Of a stretch of 64,000 bases of DNA, positions 42,519-50,454 are shown piece after piece. A model generated the notes under the pieces. The model ran no database searches and had not been told where the DNA came from. It was given only the letters and a program-made list of their open reading frames with translations. Position numbers and translations under genes: made by a program. The stretch's first letter is position 1, and every line of letters begins with the position of its first letter. Origin of the DNA: JADLHS01 sp044225555 (GTDB lineage: Bacteria > Verrucomicrobiota > Verrucomicrobiia > Limisphaerales > JADLHS01); the NCBI GenBank assembly GCA_044225555.1, contig JBGAIM010000007.1:124001-188000 (forward strand). The letters are read 5' to 3'.

Positions 42519-42929
42519 ATGAGCGATTCAAATCTTCCGTCGCCCGCACCTGCCAATTCCTCTGAATTGGCCGAACTCAAGGAACTGTGTGCCGATCTGC
42601 AGTGGCAGACGCAAACACTCCGCATCGCGCTCCTGATCGTTGCGGGTGCGCTGTGTGGATATTTCTGGCTGGAGGTCAAGCGCAACGGGCAGGCGCTCGC
42701 GATGCTCCGCCCCCAAGCCGCCCAGGTGCTTGAAGCCTCCAAGGTGCAGGACCCAATTGCCAACCGGTTCGTCGGACAACTTGTGGAATTCAGCAAAACG
42801 CACCCGGACTTTGCTGCCATCCTCAAAAAATATCCAATCCAGGCCGGGGCCCCGGCAACTTCGCCAGCGACGGCTCCCGCGACCGCACCGGCCCCAGCGA
42901 CAACCGCTCCCGCAGTTCCGAAGAAGTGA
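42519..42929 (+). CDS. Small single-pass membrane protein with Ala/Pro-rich tail
   Basis: 136 residues: a Ser/Pro-rich N-terminus, a short helix (ELAELKELCADLQWQTQTL), one membrane helix (IALLIVAGALCGYFWL), then LEASKVQDPIANRFVGQL, FSKTHPDFAAILKKYPIQ and a low-complexity (Ala-Thr-Pro) end. It is coupled with the preceding small membrane protein gene. Function unknown. Confidence 0.65.
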   Translation: MSDSNLPSPAPANSSELAELKELCADLQWQTQTLRIALLIVAGALCGYFWLEVKRNGQALAMLRPQAAQVLEASKVQDPIANRFVGQLVEFSKTHPDFAAILKKYPIQAGAPATSPATAPATAPAPATTAPAVPKK

Positions 42930-42932
42930 CGG

Positions 42933-43355
42933 TCAGCCAGTCGAGTCGCGCGCTTCCAGCTGCGCGCCACAGGCGAAGCAGAAGTTCGACTCGGGTGGAC
43001 ACTTCACCGCGCACGAGGGACAAACCACGTGCGCTTTTTTGTGCCTCCGATGGATGATCAGGTTGCGCAGGTACGGAATCCACGAGAACGCGTAGGCAAA
43101 GATGAACACCGAATCCCGCCGGTCAAACAGCGCATAGCTGAGCAGCAGGAGCGTTCCTACCAGACTTAACCACCAGAACGCGGACGGTACCACCACTCGC
43201 TTGCGTTTCTCGGTCGCGATCCACTGGACGATGAATCGCGAGAAGAAAACGATGTTGCCCAGCCAGCCGATCACCTTCCAGAAGTGCCACTCGACCCAGA
43301 GAAATTTACCGTCGCTGAAGCCAGCCTGCCAGTTGATCGTCGCGAACCAATCCAT
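42933..43355 (-). CDS. Lipid-A-disaccharide synthase N-terminal-like (LAB_N) membrane protein with C-terminal zinc ribbon
   Basis: 140 residues from ATG 43355 (MDWFATINW). Three helices with LAB_N signatures: WKVIGWLGNIVFFSRFIVQW, VPSAFWWLSLVGTLLLLSYA and DSVFIFAYAFSWIPYLRNL. The last 30 residues form a Cys4 zinc ribbon (VVCPSCAVKCPP, NFCFACGAQL). Free-standing LAB_N proteins are known, but a zinc ribbon on this domain is unusual to my knowledge. It would sit on the cytoplasmic side and might bind a partner or sense metal. Confidence 0.78.
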   Translation of the reverse strand: MDWFATINWQAGFSDGKFLWVEWHFWKVIGWLGNIVFFSRFIVQWIATEKRKRVVVPSAFWWLSLVGTLLLLSYALFDRRDSVFIFAYAFSWIPYLRNLIIHRRHKKAHVVCPSCAVKCPPESNFCFACGAQLEARDSTG

Positions 43356-43476
43356 GATGCCGCGAGAGTAAAGCGCCGGCACGTCGGACTCAAAGCGCAA
43401 AAACTCCCGGTTGCCGCCGTCGCAATGAATTCGTGAATTGCTTCGGGCGGCGATTCGGCTATAAACCTCGCGCCGA

Positions 43477-44130
43477 ATGAAGCAATTGCTCCAACCGTTG
43501 GTTGATTGGTATCTGCGCTCGCTGGAAACGGGCGGTTACCTGCTCGTGGCGCTGTTGATGGCCATCGAGAGTTCCATCGTGCCGCTGCCCAGCGAAGTCG
43601 TCATTCCGCCGGCGGCGCATCTGGCGTGGACGGGTGACGGGTTGGCGTTGTTCGGGTTTCATTTCAAGGGCTGGTCGGCCCAGATCGGACTGGTAATTGC
43701 CGGGGCCATCGGTTCCTGGCTCGGGGCCACCGTCATGTATTGGGTGTCGCGCTGGGCAGGACGACCATTCGTGATGCGTTACGGAAAATACTTTTTCATC
43801 TCCCCGGAGAAGATTGAGGGAGCGGAGCGTTGGGCGGCGCATTACGGCGCGTTCGGAATTTTCGCCTCACGCCTGCTGCCGGTTGTGCGCCATCTCATCG
43901 GCATCCCGGCCGGCATCGTGCGGTTGAATTTCCTGCAATACTCGATCTACACGCTGATTGGTTCGGCGCTCTGGTGCGCGGTGCTGTGCTGGCTGGGGGT
44001 GAAAGTTGGCGGTGACATCAGCAAAGGCGAAATGCACAAAGTCACCTACTGGCTGTTTGGATTTCTCGCAGTGGTCGGCGTGATGTATTACTTCTTCGTC
44101 CACCGGCACATGAAGGCGGAAAAGAAATGA
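43477..44130 (+). CDS. DedA-family membrane protein
   Basis: 217 residues with four to five helices. Family marks: VALLMAIESSIVPLPSEVVI, GSWLGATVMYWVSRWAGR and the conserved ASRLLPVVRHLIGIPAGIVR. DedA proteins act in membrane phospholipid or undecaprenyl-phosphate translocation and proton-motive-force homeostasis; the exact substrate here is unknown. The 3' end is 10 bases from the convergent tsaB. Confidence 0.9.
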   Translation: MKQLLQPLVDWYLRSLETGGYLLVALLMAIESSIVPLPSEVVIPPAAHLAWTGDGLALFGFHFKGWSAQIGLVIAGAIGSWLGATVMYWVSRWAGRPFVMRYGKYFFISPEKIEGAERWAAHYGAFGIFASRLLPVVRHLIGIPAGIVRLNFLQYSIYTLIGSALWCAVLCWLGVKVGGDISKGEMHKVTYWLFGFLAVVGVMYYFFVHRHMKAEKK

Positions 44131-44139
44131 CACCCGGGT

Positions 44140-44796
44140 TTATGAGGGCATCACGCGCGGCGCGGGCGCTTTGACGAAAGTCGTCTCGCGCAGGTAAATC
44201 GGCTCCAGCTTTTCACCCGGCACGGAATCATTTCGTTCGGAAGCGAGTTGTGTCAAAACTGCTGCGCGCGGAAATATGGTGCGCCCGCCAGGAAACCAGC
44301 GGGTCACCTCCGGGCCCACCATCAGCTCTCCGGCTTGCTCGCGTTCCCGAATCACCGCCGCCGTTACGATTCGCAATGGCAAGATTTCCCGGCGGGCGCC
44401 GCCGGCATTCTCGTATTCGGCGAGATAGAACTCCCCTCGTTGGGCATCTATCACCACGTTGAACCTTCCCGTCACGCCGTCCGCGGCTGCCTGCGCGGCC
44501 GCGCCTTCCGCGCTATTGACGCCAACGAGTCTGACGTGGCGTGCCAGTTGCCAGCCCTGAGCCAGCGCGATCGCGGCGCGGATGCCGTTGTAGGAGCCCG
44601 GCCCCAATCCGACGGCCACACATTGAATCTGTTCACGCTCCAAGCCAGCCTGCTGCAATGCCGATTCGATCAGGGTGAACGGTTTCATCGCGTAACCGGT
44701 CGTCGTGTCCACGACCTCGGCCACCGCGCCGGCCCCCGGGTCAAAAACGGCAACGCTCCGCTGCGGCGAACTGAATTCAAGCGCCAGAATCTTCAT
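44140..44796 (-). CDS. tsaB: tRNA threonylcarbamoyladenosine biosynthesis protein TsaB
   Basis: 218 residues from ATG 44796 (MKILALEFSS); the frame runs upstream to 44832 through tsaE remnants. ASKHA-type fold: LALEFSSPQRSVAVF, then VGLGPGSYNGIRAAIALAQG, the most diagnostic block. TsaB is the partner that activates TsaD in synthesis of the universal t6A37 modification of tRNA. It is preceded by tsaE on the same strand, a normal arrangement. Confidence 0.92.
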   Translation of the reverse strand: MKILALEFSSPQRSVAVFDPGAGAVAEVVDTTTGYAMKPFTLIESALQQAGLEREQIQCVAVGLGPGSYNGIRAAIALAQGWQLARHVRLVGVNSAEGAAAQAAADGVTGRFNVVIDAQRGEFYLAEYENAGGARREILPLRIVTAAVIREREQAGELMVGPEVTRWFPGGRTIFPRAAVLTQLASERNDSVPGEKLEPIYLRETTFVKAPAPRVMPS

Positions 44797-44857
44797 AGAC
44801 AATCCGCCGTTCCGTTTCTCCGAGGATTTCAATCCGCACCTTGCGCACGCTTGTCAT
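44777..44857 (-). pseudogene. Out-of-frame remnant of the tsaE C-terminus
   Basis: In the frame shifted relative to tsaE, ATG 44857 to TGA 44777 reads MTSVRKVRIEILGETERRIV and ends YEDSGA. This resembles the usual TsaE end (compare the VEIHI...GREARV...SAG pattern of the E. coli protein). It overlaps both the tsaE stop and the tsaB start. Confidence 0.5.
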
Positions 44858-45156
44858 GCCCCATTCTGCAAAAACTCTTCGAGGCCCGCGCCACGGATCT
44901 GTTCCGCCGTCTCGAGGCGGTACAGGTCGAGGTGAAACAAACGCAGCCGTCCGCCGCCGTATTCATTCACGAGGGTGAACGTGGGCGAGTGGACACGCGC
45001 GGTTACGCCCAATCCGCGCGCAAGCCCGCGCACCAGTTGGGTTTTGCCTGCGCCCAGGTCACCGCTCAAAGCGATGACCCACCCACGCCGGGCCTCGCGC
45101 CCCCATTGTTCCCCGAGGGATTCGGTTTCGCGAGGGCTCCTCGAAATCTCCTCCAT
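44854..45156 (-). CDS. tsaE: tRNA threonylcarbamoyladenosine biosynthesis ATPase TsaE (C-terminally truncated)
   Basis: 100 residues, against about 140-155 in the family. Walker A GDLGAGKTQLVRGLA, then VHSPTFTLVNEY and FHLDLYRLETAEQI are intact. The frame ends after LEEFLQNGA, so the following strand with the conserved Glu-Trp (LVEWP in other species) and the final beta strands are missing. A piece resembling the last strand survives in another frame (44777-44857). Either the gene is damaged, or the sequence has an error. It starts 4 bases after the preceding gene. Confidence 0.85.
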   Translation of the reverse strand: MEEISRSPRETESLGEQWGREARRGWVIALSGDLGAGKTQLVRGLARGLGVTARVHSPTFTLVNEYGGGRLRLFHLDLYRLETAEQIRGAGLEEFLQNGA

Positions 45157-45160
45157 AACT

Positions 45161-45559
45161 TCAGGCCATCGGAATGATGATGACTTTTTTCAATGCCCGT
45201 TTCTTTCCAAGCACACCGCTTAGGGCGTAAGCGCAAATAGCGATGAGGTTGTGTTGGTCTTCTTCGCTGTCGGTATAGTCAAAGCTCGCCACCGCCAGGC
45301 CTGCATCGTTGCCGATGCCGCGTTTCCCGAAGACTGGCAATTCAACCGAGGCAAACAAGAAATCTTCCGCCGTGTTCTGCACGCGGAAGTTCTTTGCCCG
45401 GGTAAGATCAATTCTTTCGGTCAGCGTGAACTTACGTCGCTGGTCTGCGATTCGCTTGATCTGACCCACCACAGGAACTTTGGCAAACGGCTGGTGTTCT
45501 TTTTCAACTCGTAACTCGGCGCCAGCCACCCAACTTTGCATGATTTGTTTGTCGAGCAT
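45161..45559 (-). CDS. Small protein of unknown function between thiL and tsaE
   Basis: 132 residues from ATG 45559. Mostly beta: LRVEKEHQPFAKVPVVGQIK, RIADQRRKFTLTERID, EDFLFASVELPVFG, and a basic end KKRALKKVIIIPMA. No signal peptide or domain recognised. It lies between thiL (33 bases upstream) and tsaE (4 bases downstream) on one strand, so it belongs to the same transcription unit. Confidence 0.6.
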   Translation of the reverse strand: MLDKQIMQSWVAGAELRVEKEHQPFAKVPVVGQIKRIADQRRKFTLTERIDLTRAKNFRVQNTAEDFLFASVELPVFGKRGIGNDAGLAVASFDYTDSEEDQHNLIAICAYALSGVLGKKRALKKVIIIPMA

Positions 45560-45592
45560 GGTGTCAGGGCTCCAAGTGTTTGTTCGCTTTGA

Positions 45593-46525
45593 TCATGAGA
45601 AGTGAACGTAGCCTTGAGTGGTGAGCGGGCGGACACCGGTTGCATCACGCAGCTTAAGGCCTTCGCCCGCGATGATCTTGCCGATGCAACTGAGTTTCAG
45701 TTTGGGAAACTGTTTCTTCCACGCGTCCAGCAGCGGCACGGCGCACTTGCTGGCGACGGTGAACAACAGTTCAAAATCCTCGCCATCGGTGAGCGCGGCG
45801 ATGATCGCGGGTTTGGCCGCGTCGCCGCGTTTGAAAATTTCTTTCGCGGCGCGGCTGATCGGTATGGCTGATTTGAGCAATTCCGCTCCACACCGGCTGG
45901 CGTGAAGGATGTGGCGCAAGTCACCGGCCAGCCCGTCGCTGACATCCATCATCGCGTGGATGCTGAAATGTTCCGCGAGCCAGCGGGCCTCGGCGAGGCG
46001 CGGCTCGAATTCCAGATGCCGGCCCGTGATGGATCCCCCGAGTTCACCGGTGACAAAAATGGCGTCGCCCACCTTAGCGCCGGAACGCACCAACAGTTTC
46101 CCCCGCGGCACGGACCCGATCAGGGCCACGGAAAGTAGCACGCCGGCGGGGTTCGTGGTCGTTTCGCCGCCGACAATGGCCACGCCTTGCTTCCGCGCCA
46201 GGGCGTTCAAGCCCGCGTAGATTTGCTCGACAAACTCCGGCTGGAATTTCTTCGGCAATCCCAGGGTGATCAAGGCTGCGGTGGGTGTGCCGGCCATCGC
46301 GGCGATGTCGCTCAAACAGCGGGCCAGTGCCTTGTGGCCAATCTTTTCCGGTGGAGTTTCGCTGGTGAAATGCACGCCCTCAACCACGGCGTCTGTCTTG
46401 AATAACAACAGCCGATCACCTGCTCCAACGTCGAGCACCGCGCAATCATCACCGGCGCCGATTACGACCGAGTCGTTGGTCGGCAGCGCGCGGGTGAGCC
46501 GGGCGATGAGTTCAAATTCGTTCAT
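45593..46525 (-). CDS. thiL: Thiamine-monophosphate kinase
   Basis: Phosphorylates thiamine monophosphate to the active diphosphate. 310 residues. Signatures: NDSVVIGAGDDCAVLD, VEGVHFTSETPPEKIGHKAL, SDIAAMAGTPTAALITLGLP, GGETTTNP and the C-terminal MMDVSDGLAGDLRHIL. The start ATG 46525 overlaps the CPBP gene's stop by 4 bases, so the two are translationally coupled. Confidence 0.95.
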   Translation of the reverse strand: MNEFELIARLTRALPTNDSVVIGAGDDCAVLDVGAGDRLLLFKTDAVVEGVHFTSETPPEKIGHKALARCLSDIAAMAGTPTAALITLGLPKKFQPEFVEQIYAGLNALARKQGVAIVGGETTTNPAGVLLSVALIGSVPRGKLLVRSGAKVGDAIFVTGELGGSITGRHLEFEPRLAEARWLAEHFSIHAMMDVSDGLAGDLRHILHASRCGAELLKSAIPISRAAKEIFKRGDAAKPAIIAALTDGEDFELLFTVASKCAVPLLDAWKKQFPKLKLSCIGKIIAGEGLKLRDATGVRPLTTQGYVHFS

Positions 46526-47256
46526 TGCGGCGTTGGCAATCTAAAGGCGAGTTTGTCCTGCAAAAAGAATATCACGAGGTTAGCGGCATTGAACAGCATG
46601 TGCGCGGCGAGCGGGGCGAGCAGGTTGTCGGTTTGCTCGTAAAGCCAGACGAGCAGCAACGCCAGCAGGAGCAGTGGAAGAAAGATCGGCAGGTTGAAAT
46701 GGATGGCCGCGAACAGAATGCTCGTTCCCCAGAGCGCCAAGCGCGGATAGCCGGCCCGTTTGATGGCCGGATAGAGCACACCGCGAAACAACAATTCCTC
46801 GCCCAGCGGCGCCACTACCACCGTGATGAGGGCAAATGCCAGCAAGCCCGGCCCCCGGCTGGCACTGCGCAAAGCCTCCACGGCCGATTGGGCGGCGGTT
46901 TCGATGCCGAAGTGCTGCAACACTTCCAACGAACCACTCTGGAGCAGCGAGCCCACGGGCAGGAAACCGCAGATCACCAATGCGCCCAACGCAACCGACC
47001 GGGCACTGGCGTTGCGAAGGCCAAATGCCTCCACCCAACTGATCCCGTGTTCGCGCACAAACCGCCCCACCAGCGCGATGCTCGCTCCTTGAAAGCTGAT
47101 CGCGGCCATGACGATTTGGCGCACGCTAATGGGGGATTTTCCCTTGGTCCCTCCGCTTACCAGCAAGGAAAGCAATAGGCCGACGAAGAGGCAGATAAAG
47201 ACGCCCATCGTCAGCCGCAGCACAGCTTCAAGTTTCCACGGTCGCGGCGACAACAC
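46522..47256 (-). CDS. CPBP-family intramembrane metalloprotease (CAAX protease-like)
   Basis: 244 residues with about seven helices. Active-site motifs: the double Glu in APLGEELLFRGVLYPAI, then TSILFAAIHFNLPIFLPLLL with the catalytic His, and LLAPLAAHMLFNAANL with the third ligand. The family comprises membrane-embedded glutamic/metal proteases; targets are unknown. It is located between recG and thiL in a same-strand run. Confidence 0.88.
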   Translation of the reverse strand: MLSPRPWKLEAVLRLTMGVFICLFVGLLLSLLVSGGTKGKSPISVRQIVMAAISFQGASIALVGRFVREHGISWVEAFGLRNASARSVALGALVICGFLPVGSLLQSGSLEVLQHFGIETAAQSAVEALRSASRGPGLLAFALITVVVAPLGEELLFRGVLYPAIKRAGYPRLALWGTSILFAAIHFNLPIFLPLLLLALLLVWLYEQTDNLLAPLAAHMLFNAANLVIFFLQDKLAFRLPTPQ

Positions 47257-47324
47257 GGTAGCAGCCTAACTGCCGCTGTGGCGCGGAGCGAGAATTGGTT
47301 TTTGCCGTTCGCGGCGGCGAGTTC

Positions 47325-49376
47325 TCAGTCATGCAGGGAGGCAGCGGCCAGTTTCCGGGCTTGGCGGATCAAGGCGAGGTCTTCGGCCAGATCGCCGAAA
47401 CGGAAACGGGGCAGACCACTTTGCTGTTGGCCGAGCAGTTCGCCCGGGCCACGCAGCTTCAAATCCGCCTCGGCGATGCGGAAGCCATCAGTGGTTTCCT
47501 CCAGCACACGCAGTCGCTGGCGCGATTCGGGATGTTTGGCGTCGGAGATCAAAATGCACTGCGAGCCGTGCGCGCCGCGACCGATGCGGCCACGCAACTG
47601 GTGGAGCTGCGCCAGCCCGAAGGCTTCGGCATTTTCAATCAGCATCACAGTGGCGTTCGGCACGTCCACGCCCACTTCGATCAGCGAGGTGGCGAGCAGC
47701 ACATGGGCGCGGTTGGCGCGGAAGTCCGCCATCACCGTTTCCTTTTCCGCACTTTTCAATCGGCCATGCAACAGCCCGACGCGAAACGGCGCGAGCTTGT
47801 TCCTCAAATTGTCGAACTCCTTCGTCACGGCCTTGAATCCGTCGGCGTTGTCCTCGACGCGCGGATAAACCACGTAAGCCTGGCGGCCTTTGGTGAGTTT
47901 TTCGCGGATGAACTCCCAGACCTTCGGCAGCTTGTCAGCAGTGCGGACAAAAGTTTTGATTGAGCCACGACCGGCGGGCAATTCGTCAATCACCGAAACG
48001 TCGAGGTCACCGTAAAGCGTCAGCCCCAGCGTGCGCGGAATGGGCGTGGCCGTCATCACGAGCAGGTGCGGGTAGCGTCCCTTGCGGACAAGTTGCTCGC
48101 GTTGGGCAACGCCAAATTTGTGTTGTTCGTCAATGATGACGAGGCCGAGGTTGGGCAGCTCGAAGCCGGAAGTGAACAGGGCATGGGTTCCAATGAAGAT
48201 GGAGGATGAAGGATGGAGGATGGCAGGGCGTTGGCGGCGACCATTTTCCATCTTCGATCCTCCATCCGCGTTCGTCTTCCGGCTGCCCGTTTGCATCTCG
48301 ACGCTCACGCCGAGCGGTTCAAACCAGCGGGTGAAATTGCGGAAATGTTGTTCAGCCAGAATCTCGGTGGGCGCCATGAGCGCGACGTTGAAACCGCTTT
48401 CGAGAGCCATCAGCGCGGTGCAGGCGGCGACGGCAGTCTTGCCGGAGCCGACATCGCCTTGGAGCAATCGGCGCATCGGATGTGCGCCGCCCAAGTCTGA
48501 GCGGATTTCGCGGAGCACGCGGGTCTGGGCGCCGGTCAGTTGGAAACCGAGTTGCGCCAGAAATGGTTTCATCAGCCGGTTGTCGCCCGAGCAAGGCAGG
48601 GCGTGGGCGTTGGCTTCGAATTTCTTTCGCCGCGTTTGAATCTGGAGTTGCAGTTCGAGGAATTCATCCAACGCGAGGCGTTGCCGGGCAAACTCCGTGT
48701 CCGTCAACGCTTCCGGAAAATGGAGCATGTGAATGGCATTGGCGCGGGAGGGAAGCAGAGTTCCAGGCTCCGGGTTCCAAGTTCCGAGTCCTTCGCCGGA
48801 CTTTGCCGCGCCTGGTTCGGTGATTTGTTGTTCGTACTTCTCCAGTGTCCGCCAGATGAGACCACGCAGCCAGCGTTGCGGCAGGCCTTCCGTAAGCGGA
48901 TAGACGGGCACGATGCGATTGAAGTGGATGAAACTTTCCTCGCCGGGCTCGATCCACTCGGTCTCGGGATGGTCCATGGTGCGGGGGCGCAGTGATCCCG
49001 GTTTGCCGAAGGCCAGGAACTCACGGCCCGTGACGAAATATTCTTCCATCCACGGCTGGGCCTGCCACCAGCGGCAATAAAGATGCGCCGAGCCGTCGTC
49101 GAGCACGCACTCGAACAAGGCACGCTCCCCCTTGCGCCAGCTTTTGACGCCGGCGGCAATGATCTTGCCCCGTACGGTGGCGGCTTCACCGAGTTGCAAT
49201 TTCGCGATGGGAAGAAAATTCCGCCGGTCCTCGTAGCGGCGCGGTCGGTGAAGCAACAAATCTTCAACGGTGGTGATGCCCAGCTTGGCGAGTTGCCGCG
49301 CACGCTCCGCTCCGACGCCCCAAAGCGTCGTGACCGGCGCGGTCAGAGAAGAGTTTGCTGGTTGGCTGGGCGGCAC
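47325..49376 (-). CDS. recG: ATP-dependent DNA helicase RecG
   Basis: Rescues stalled replication forks by branch migration. 683 residues. N-terminal wedge: GVGAERARQLAKLGI, LLLHRPRRYEDR. Helicase motifs: LLQGDVGSGKTAVA (I), MAPTEILAEQH (Ia), LVIIDEQHKFGVAQR (II), VMTATPIPRTL (III), LLATSLIEVGVDVPNA and QLHQLRGRIGRG (V, VI). Two extra peptide segments coincide with repeats: GLGTWNPEPGTLLPSRAN (48745-48800) in the wedge-helicase linker and ADGGSKMENGRRQ...LHPSSS (48195-48267) between motifs Ia and II. Confidence 0.94.
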   Translation of the reverse strand: MPPSQPANSSLTAPVTTLWGVGAERARQLAKLGITTVEDLLLHRPRRYEDRRNFLPIAKLQLGEAATVRGKIIAAGVKSWRKGERALFECVLDDGSAHLYCRWWQAQPWMEEYFVTGREFLAFGKPGSLRPRTMDHPETEWIEPGEESFIHFNRIVPVYPLTEGLPQRWLRGLIWRTLEKYEQQITEPGAAKSGEGLGTWNPEPGTLLPSRANAIHMLHFPEALTDTEFARQRLALDEFLELQLQIQTRRKKFEANAHALPCSGDNRLMKPFLAQLGFQLTGAQTRVLREIRSDLGGAHPMRRLLQGDVGSGKTAVAACTALMALESGFNVALMAPTEILAEQHFRNFTRWFEPLGVSVEMQTGSRKTNADGGSKMENGRRQRPAILHPSSSIFIGTHALFTSGFELPNLGLVIIDEQHKFGVAQREQLVRKGRYPHLLVMTATPIPRTLGLTLYGDLDVSVIDELPAGRGSIKTFVRTADKLPKVWEFIREKLTKGRQAYVVYPRVEDNADGFKAVTKEFDNLRNKLAPFRVGLLHGRLKSAEKETVMADFRANRAHVLLATSLIEVGVDVPNATVMLIENAEAFGLAQLHQLRGRIGRGAHGSQCILISDAKHPESRQRLRVLEETTDGFRIAEADLKLRGPGELLGQQQSGLPRFRFGDLAEDLALIRQARKLAAASLHD
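48195..48267. repeat. Inverted repeat (family C) inside recG
   Basis: A GGATGGA/GAAGATGG-rich arm (48195-48223) faces a complementary CCATTTTCCATCTTC and ATCCTCCATCC arm (48241-48267). Composition matches the intergenic element at 6291-6366. It encodes about 25 extra residues in frame between helicase motifs Ia and II, in a surface loop of RecG. Confidence 0.75.
48756..48790. repeat. AGTTCCAGGCTCC repeat inside recG
   Basis: AGTTCCAGGCTCC (48759-48771) is identical to the intergenic copy at 40804-40816 and is followed by GGGTTCCAAGTTCC. It is translated as part of GTWNPEPGTLL. Confidence 0.65.
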
Positions 49377-49460
49377 GCCCGCACGATACGAACCGCGCGG
49401 GAACGCTTCAAGGGAAAGGCGACCGCCCCCATCACCGTGCGGTGGCGGCGGCTGGCTGGC

Positions 49461-50384
49461 TCAATTCTTCGGCGGATGAAGCAGTGCGCGGGAATTGGTG
49501 CCGTGGGCGGGCATGGTCGCGACGAGATAATCCACGAGCGAGTTGATTTGCATGTCGGACAAAGGTCCGCCCTGGCTTTGCGAAAACGCCGCCATGAGCG
49601 TGTTCGGTTTGCCCAGGGTGATCATCAGTTTCCAATAAGCGGCGTCGGTATCGTTCGGCAGATTGTGCAGGTCCGGCACCATCGTGGCGCGATGTTCCGC
49701 TTCGTGGCAGACGCCGCAGGCGGTGGTGTAAAGGTCCTTGCCCACTTTGCCGATCACCGGTTCAACATGACAGCGGGCGCAATCGCCCTTGAAGATCGCC
49801 TGGCGGTCGGCCTTGGCGAGCAGTTGATTGCGTTCGCGATCGGCGGCGGACATCAGGTTCGGGTCGGGTTGTTGGATGGTGGTTTTAACCATGAGCGGCT
49901 TCTGGCCCTTGTCGGTGTGCAGGGTGACGCTCTTGAACACCACGCCGCTCTTGCCTTGCACGTTCATGTTCACGGGAATCTGGCCCGTGCCGCCCGCGGG
50001 AATTTTCCAGGGCATCGGCGGCAATTGCGCCGTGGTGCAACCGCACGAGGTCTGCACGTGAGTCACGGTGACCTCGTCGGGCGAAACATTGGTGAGGTTG
50101 AAAACAAAGCTGGCCGTGAACTCGCCGGGCTTGGTGATGTATTCCTTCGTCTCGTTGTCGAAGGCGAGGATGCCGGCGGGCAGGGGACTGTTGTTGGGTT
50201 GCGCTGGCGCAGCTTGTGGCGCGGCCAGTGGCGCAGGCGCGAGGGTCTCCGGGCGGACTTGTGGCACGGGCGGCGTTCCGGGCAGGCGCGTGTCGAAGGC
50301 TGGGGGCGCATCGGCGGCGGAAAGACGGCTCAGGCAGAATGCCATCCAGAGGGCGGCAACAAACGGGCGGCAGCGGCTTTTCAT
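49461..50384 (-). CDS. Secreted DUF1573 protein fused to a di-CxxCH cytochrome c domain
   Basis: 307 residues. Signal peptide (FVAALWMAFCLSRLSAA), a Pro/Ala-rich linker, a DUF1573 immunoglobulin-like domain (FVFNLTNVSPDEVTVTHVQ, SCGCTTAQLP), then a cytochrome part with two heme-type motifs, DCARCH (near residue 200) and ACGVCH (near 224), and a C-terminal helix ISxxxDYL-type end (MQINSLVDYL). It is presumably periplasmic and redox-active; partners are unknown. The distance of 24 residues between CxxCH motifs is short for two normal cytochrome folds. Confidence 0.8.
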   Translation of the reverse strand: MKSRCRPFVAALWMAFCLSRLSAADAPPAFDTRLPGTPPVPQVRPETLAPAPLAAPQAAPAQPNNSPLPAGILAFDNETKEYITKPGEFTASFVFNLTNVSPDEVTVTHVQTSCGCTTAQLPPMPWKIPAGGTGQIPVNMNVQGKSGVVFKSVTLHTDKGQKPLMVKTTIQQPDPNLMSAADRERNQLLAKADRQAIFKGDCARCHVEPVIGKVGKDLYTTACGVCHEAEHRATMVPDLHNLPNDTDAAYWKLMITLGKPNTLMAAFSQSQGGPLSDMQINSLVDYLVATMPAHGTNSRALLHPPKN

Positions 50385-50454
50385 TTTCGAGGTTAGAGAT
50401 TAACCGACATGAGCCAGTTTGACGAGCCGGAAAACGCGATGTTCAAATCTCCGG

